A DNA stretch of 64,000 nucleotides, taken from Nonomuraea soli. GTDB lineage: Bacteria; Actinomycetota; Actinomycetes; Streptosporangiales; Streptosporangiaceae. The stretch is from NCBI RefSeq assembly GCF_013761175.1, contig NZ_JACDUR010000006.1, positions 918,432 through 982,431 of the forward strand, read 5' to 3'. Under the pieces are notes generated by a model. The model did no database searches and had not been told where the DNA came from. It saw only the letters and a program-made list of their open reading frames with translations. Both the position numbers and the translations under genes were made by a program. Numbering within the stretch: position 1 is the stretch's first letter; each line of letters begins with the position of its first letter. Positions 60,563 to 64,000 of this stretch are shown here, piece by piece.

Positions 60563-61825
60563 GTGACCGACATCCTGGATGACCTCGCCTGGCGCGGCCT
60601 GATCGCGCAGTCCACCGACATCGACGCCCTGCGCGCGTCGCTGGCGAAGGGTCCGATCACGGCCTATTGCGGCTTCGACCCCACCGCGCCCTCGCTCCAC
60701 GTCGGCAACCTCGTCCCGCTGTTCACGCTGGCCCGCATCCAGCAGGCCGGGCACCGCGCGATCGGCCTGGTGGGCGGGGCGACCGGCCTGATCGGCGACC
60801 CGGGCGGCCGCAACACCGAGCGCGCGCTCAACCCCGTCGAGCTGGTCGCCGAATGGGTCGAGAAGATCCGCGTCCAGGTGAGCCGCTTCCTCGACCTGAC
60901 CGACGAGGCGCGCGGAGTGATGGTCAGCAACCTCGACTGGACCGCCGGGCTCTCGGCGATCGACTTCCTGCGCGACGTCGGCAAGCACTTCCCCGTCAAC
61001 CGCATGCTCTCGCGTGAGGCCGTCTCGGCCCGCCTGGCGGGTGAAGGGCTCAGCTACACCGAGTTCAGCTACCAGATCCTGCAGTCCAACGACTACCTGG
61101 AGCTGTACCGGCGCTACGGCTGCACCCTGCAGCTCGGCGGCAGCGACCAGTGGGGCAACATCACCGCGGGCGTCGACTTCATCCGCCGCGTCGAGGGCGC
61201 TCACGTGCACGCGCTGACCGTGCCGCTGATCACCAAGGCCGACGGCACCAAGTTCGGCAAGACGGCGGGCGGGTCGGTCTGGCTCAACCCCGAGATGACC
61301 TCGCCGTACGCCTTCTACCAGTTCTGGCTCAACGCCGACGACCGCGACGTCGTGAAGTTCCTCAAGATCTTCAGCTTCCGGTCCAGGGAGGAGATCGAGG
61401 AACTGGAGAAGTCGGTCGCCGAGCGGCCCTTCGCCCGCGAGGCGCAGCGCGCGCTCGCCGTGGAGTTCACCACGATGCTGCACGGCGCCGACCAGGTGGT
61501 TGCCGTCCAGACCGCCGCCAAGGCGCTGTTCGGACAGGGTGCGCTCCAGGAGCTCGACGCCGCGACGCTCGGAGCCGCGCTGTCGGAGGTGCCGCGGGTG
61601 CAGGTGCCCGCCTTGGGCGCCTCCTTCGTCGACCTCATGGCCGACAGCGGGCTCGTGGCGTCGAAGTCCGAGGCGCGCCGCGCCATCAAGGAGGGCGGCG
61701 CCTACCTGAACAACGAGAAGGTCACCGACGAGGGATACATCCCCACCGGCGACGACCTCATCGCCGGGCGCTACCTGGTGCTGCGCCGCGGCAAGAAGTC
61801 GATCGGCGGGGTCGAGGTCGGCTAG
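60563..61825 (+). CDS. tyrS: Tyrosine-tRNA ligase
   Basis: The 420-aa class I synthetase has the HIGH-like motif YCGFDPTAPSLHVGNLVPLF (near residue 35), VGGATGLIGDPGGR, YQILQSNDYLELYRRYGC, QLGGSDQWGNITAGVDFIRR, the KMSKS-like KFGKTAGGSVWLN (near 232) and a C-terminal S4 domain (about 355-415, LVASKSEARRAIKEGGAYLN). GTG 60563 has AGGA (60550-60553) 9 nt upstream and agrees with homologues; GTG 60533 would add ten residues. The stop TAG shares CTAG with the stop of the converging glycosyltransferase gene. Confidence 0.96.
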   Translation: MTDILDDLAWRGLIAQSTDIDALRASLAKGPITAYCGFDPTAPSLHVGNLVPLFTLARIQQAGHRAIGLVGGATGLIGDPGGRNTERALNPVELVAEWVEKIRVQVSRFLDLTDEARGVMVSNLDWTAGLSAIDFLRDVGKHFPVNRMLSREAVSARLAGEGLSYTEFSYQILQSNDYLELYRRYGCTLQLGGSDQWGNITAGVDFIRRVEGAHVHALTVPLITKADGTKFGKTAGGSVWLNPEMTSPYAFYQFWLNADDRDVVKFLKIFSFRSREEIEELEKSVAERPFAREAQRALAVEFTTMLHGADQVVAVQTAAKALFGQGALQELDAATLGAALSEVPRVQVPALGASFVDLMADSGLVASKSEARRAIKEGGAYLNNEKVTDEGYIPTGDDLIAGRYLVLRRGKKSIGGVEVG

Positions 61826-63594
61826 CCCGTCCGATCTTCTGGGCCCGGGAGGTTTCCGCCTCCCGGGCCTTCTTTCGTGTTCCTGGCGTTCGTGTTTCGG
61901 GCTTCCGTGTTTCCGGTTTTCGTGTTCCGGATGTAGAGGGCGACGGTGAGGCCGGGGGTGTCGCCCGACTGCCAGGAGTCCTTCATCGTGAAGCCCGCCT
62001 CGTCGAGCGAGCGCATCCTCGGGAGGGACTGGGCCTTGGTACGGCTGCCGCGCCAGATCGCCCACACCCGGTCGCGGCCCTGGAGCGCCCCGGCGGTGTC
62101 CTGGGTCTCGACGTAGCCGAAACCGGTGGCCACCGGGGCGGACCGCTGAAGCAGGACATCGTCCGGGAGCGAGCCGCGCCTGGCGTAGTAGAGGAAGCCG
62201 GCGCGGATCTGGCTCTGGCCGTAGACGAGCGCGTCGCCGGGGCCGGGTCGCAGGCGGGAGATCGCCCAGGGGATGTTGTCGAAGCGGCCGTTGGGCTCGC
62301 GGAGCTCGGCGTGCTGGGGGATGGCGGAGGCGGCGGTCGTGACCACGGCCAGGGTGGCGATGGCGGGGGCCTTGGCCAGCTCGCTCAGGGCCATGGCGGC
62401 GGCCAGGGCCAGGGCGGGGGCGGTGACGAACAGGTAGCGGTCGACGTAGGCGGGGGTGAGGAGGTGGGAGATCGCCAGGAGGAGGAGCGGGGGGAGCAGG
62501 AGCCAGGCGAGGGTCCAGGGGAGGGGGGCGGGGTGGGTGGGGGCAGGGAACGTTCCCGCGGGTGTGGTGGGGTGCGGGGTTCGGTTCTCGCTCCGGCTCT
62601 GGCTTCCGCTCCCGTTCCCGCCGTTCCCGTTCCAGCTCGTCTTCCCGCTCCAGCTCCAGCTCCCCTTCCCGCTCCAGTTCCCCTTGCCACTCCCGCTTCG
62701 GCTCTCGGTCCCACTCCCGCTTCGGCTCTCGGTCCCGCTCCCGCTTCGGCTCTCGGTCCCGCTCCCGCTTCGGCGGAGGAGACGAGGGTGGAGCAGGGCG
62801 GTCAGGGCGAGGGTGAGGAGGATCAGGCCGGGCAGGGCGGCGCCCACCACCATGTCCGGAAATTTCAGGAGAACGTCGGGCCCGCGTTGCTGGATCCACG
62901 AGATCGCATGGCGTTCGCCGTACCCGAGCAACCCCAGCGCGGCAGCGGGGACGGCGCCGGCGGCCAGCCCGAACAGGACCCGCCTCTCGCCCCAGGCGAA
63001 GATCAGGTGCGCGGGTAGCGTCAGCACGGCGAACAGGTGGGTGCACGGGATGAGCACCACGCTCAGCCCGTAGAGCAGCCACGGCCCGCGGTCGTGGCGG
63101 CCGGTCGCGCGGTGCAGGGCCCAGAACGAGAACACCACGGCGGCCGCGGCGAAGGAGTAGGACCGGGCGAACGCCGCGAAGTAGGAGGTCGTGGGGATCA
63201 GGGCGAAGAGCAGGCCCGCGATCAGGCCGGTCAGCGCGGTGTGCGCGCGGCGGCCGAGGTCGGCGAGGAAACCGGTGGCGGCGGCGATGGCGATGAGAGA
63301 CGGCAGTCGCAGCCACAGCTCGCTCTGCCCGAACTTCACCCAGACGTGCATGAAGACGTAGTAGGGCAGGAAGTGCCCGTCGATGTTCTGGGCCAGCGTC
63401 CACAGGTCGGGCAGCGACCGGCGGGCGGCGCTGAGGGTGGCCAGTTCGTCGCCGTTCAGGGTGGCTGTGGTGAAACCGGTCGAGGCGACGAGCGTGACCA
63501 GTGCGACCGGGAGCGGCCAGAGCGGAAGGCGTCGCCTCGTGGACGGGGACACAGGCCTGGTGAGCGTGGGGGAACTGATCACCCTGTCCACCAT
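61822..63594 (-). CDS. GT39/ArnT-like membrane glycosyltransferase
   Basis: A 590-aa multispan protein of the dolichyl-phosphate-mannose / ArnT fold. First TM about 25-45, acidic motif in FTTATLNGDELATLSAARRS, and LWTLAQNIDGHFLPYYVFMH, where the Asp/His pairs form the lipid-sugar site, then WLRLPSLIAIAAATGFLADL and about nine more hydrophobic segments. Two insertions are odd: a Ser/Gly/Glu/Arg repeat (SGSGTESR three times, then SGKG-type) at about residues 275-330 between membrane segments, and an Asn/Thr/Arg-rich tail. It probably mannosylates exported proteins or lipids. ATG 63594 (or GTG 63582) starts it. Convergent with tyrS by 4 bp. Confidence 0.8.
   Translation of the reverse strand: MVDRVISSPTLTRPVSPSTRRRLPLWPLPVALVTLVASTGFTTATLNGDELATLSAARRSLPDLWTLAQNIDGHFLPYYVFMHVWVKFGQSELWLRLPSLIAIAAATGFLADLGRRAHTALTGLIAGLLFALIPTTSYFAAFARSYSFAAAAVVFSFWALHRATGRHDRGPWLLYGLSVVLIPCTHLFAVLTLPAHLIFAWGERRVLFGLAAGAVPAAALGLLGYGERHAISWIQQRGPDVLLKFPDMVVGAALPGLILLTLALTALLHPRLLRRSGSGTESRSGSGTESRSGSGTESRSGSGKGNWSGKGSWSWSGKTSWNGNGGNGSGSQSRSENRTPHPTTPAGTFPAPTHPAPLPWTLAWLLLPPLLLLAISHLLTPAYVDRYLFVTAPALALAAAMALSELAKAPAIATLAVVTTAASAIPQHAELREPNGRFDNIPWAISRLRPGPGDALVYGQSQIRAGFLYYARRGSLPDDVLLQRSAPVATGFGYVETQDTAGALQGRDRVWAIWRGSRTKAQSLPRMRSLDEAGFTMKDSWQSGDTPGLTVALYIRNTKTGNTEARNTNARNTKEGPGGGNLPGPEDRTG
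61842..61869 (+). terminator. Intrinsic terminator after tyrS
   Basis: GGCCCGGGAGG (61842-61852), loop TTTCCG, CCTCCCGGGCC (61859-61869), then TTCTTTC: a perfect 11-bp stem with a pyrimidine tail. It lies inside the 3' end of the converging glycosyltransferase gene, where it encodes that protein's Gly/Pro-rich tail. Confidence 0.8.
61874..61932. repeat. Short imperfect repeats at the 3' end of the glycosyltransferase gene
   Basis: Four imperfect 14-15-bp units with the core TTCGTGTTYC (61874, 61889, 61903, 61918), immediately after the tyrS terminator. They encode the repeated Asn-Thr-Xaa pattern (NTKTGNTEARNTNARNTKEG) on the minus strand. Confidence 0.7.
62701..62772. repeat. 24-bp tandem repeat inside the glycosyltransferase gene
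   Basis: Three 24-bp copies (62701-62724, 62725-62748, 62749-62772); the last two are identical and the first differs at one base. They encode SGSGTESR on the minus strand. Adjacent DNA (about 62580-62700) is a related CTCC/TTCC-rich low-complexity tract. Unit length is a multiple of three, so copy changes keep the frame. Confidence 0.85.
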
Positions 63595-63650
63595 GCATCG
63601 TGTTACGTATGATGCGCGTGAGAGAGTATGGGACGTGATCCAAGCGTGAT

Positions 63651-63900
63651 TTGACGTCGCCGGGATCCCGACCTAGTCTTCTCTACGCCCTTGGAGCGAG
63701 CCGGGCACCGCTGAGCGGTGGACGGGCCCAGGGCCAACCACCATCACGTCGCGGGAAAACCGTTTGATTCGACAGCGGCGAGATGGCACGGTAAGTTAAG
63801 AGGGTTGCCCCGGAAACGGGGAGTCTTTATTTGTGTTGCCCATGCTTGTTTATGTCAAATCGCTGAATTTGACAGGGAAAAGCGGGTCTGACAGAATAGA
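63651..63900 (+). promoter_or_regulatory. Stacked promoters of an rRNA operon
   Basis: Three promoter-like pairs read rightward: TTGACG (63651-63656), 17 bp, TAGTCT (63674-63679); TTCGAC (63768-63773), 18 bp, TAAGTT (63792-63797); TTGACA (63869-63874), 17 bp, CAGAAT (63892-63897). A small hairpin CCCCG-GAAA-CGGGG followed by AGTCTTTATTTG (63808-63832) lies between the second and third. Tandem promoters of this kind precede rrn operons in actinomycetes. Confidence 0.75.
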
Positions 63901-64000
63901 GACACAACGGAACGAAGCGCCCCGGGCTGGTAGAGACGGTGTTCGCGTCCGTTTCTTGAGAACTCAACAGTGTGTTTAAAAGCCAGTGCAAGAGTAATTT
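63901..64000 (+). promoter_or_regulatory. 16S rRNA leader, antitermination-like region
   Basis: The leader segment TTTCTTGAGAACTCAACAGT (63952-63971), with its TTGAG-AA-CTCAA repeat, is characteristic of actinobacterial pre-16S leaders just upstream of the mature 16S 5' end. The 16S rRNA gene itself begins beyond the window's end, so only its leader is present here. Confidence 0.75.

Noticed and set aside
62562..62816. Plus-strand Ser/Arg repeat protein
   Set aside because: It is the complement of the 24-bp repeats in the glycosyltransferase gene and has no start signal or homology.
60548..63643. 1031-codon minus-strand frame over tyrS and the glycosyltransferase region
   Set aside because: It is a shadow of tyrS and of the glycosyltransferase read in another frame; no coherent domains.

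Overview
The window is chromosomal DNA from a very high-GC actinomycete. Codon third positions are almost all G or C, GTG and TTG starts are common, and gene order in several blocks (ruvC-ruvA-ruvB-yajC-secD-secF-apt-rel; infC-rpmI-rplT-TrmH-kinase-pheS-pheT; argC-J-B-D-F-R-H) is that of Streptomyces and its relatives. The DUF574-type methyltransferase, the membrane cyclophilins and the rRNA leader at the right end point to the Streptosporangiales (Nonomuraea-like). That family assignment is inference from memory, not a search.

Layout. 0.1-2.0 kb: a PucR-type regulator on the minus strand and a 345-bp divergent gap holding a 15-bp tandem repeat and a perfect SOS (LexA) box. 2.0-10.7 kb: Holliday-junction resolution (ruvCAB), Sec accessory proteins (yajC-secD-secF), purine salvage (apt) and stringent response (rel). 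10.7-18.7 kb: accessory genes, including a hydantoin-racemase-like gene divergent from its probable XRE/cupin regulator, a methyltransferase, a nucleotidyltransferase-cupin fusion, a secreted GHL10-type glycosidase, an unknown protein with a LapA-like protein, and a DUF349 protein. 18.7-23.3 kb: membrane cyclophilin, MBL hydrolase, hisS and aspS. 23.3-29.6 kb: a membrane Ser/Thr kinase divergent from a 905-aa SF2 helicase, then a P450 downstream of a second membrane cyclophilin. 29.7-41.9 kb: DUF2231 protein, rarA, VOC protein, two small membrane proteins, alaS, ruvX, two tandem mltG paralogues, aroE, infC-rpmI-rplT and a TrmH methylase. 42-47 kb: orphan PAS histidine kinase and pheST. 47-52.4 kb: five genes (phosphoesterase, small acidic protein, MFS exporter, unknown 366-aa protein, acyl-CoA synthetase) between pheT and argC. 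52.4-59.5 kb: a compact arginine operon with its own ArgR. 59.5-63.6 kb: aag, PH-domain protein, tyrS and a GT39-like membrane glycosyltransferase. 63.65-64.0 kb: stacked promoters and leader of an rRNA operon whose 16S gene begins beyond the window.

Most of the window is core genome, and I found no defence island, prophage, CRISPR array, insertion sequence or biosynthetic cluster. The more interesting signals are regulatory or architectural: the SOS box on ruvCAB, the ATC start and structured leader of infC, the tandem mltG genes, the nucleotidyltransferase-cupin fusion lacking its Gly-Ser motif, the helicase with an unrecognised C-terminal region, a TetR-type palindrome before the acyl-CoA synthetase, a 13-bp direct repeat before the DUF2231 gene, a 24-bp coding repeat inside the glycosyltransferase, and the rRNA promoter stack.
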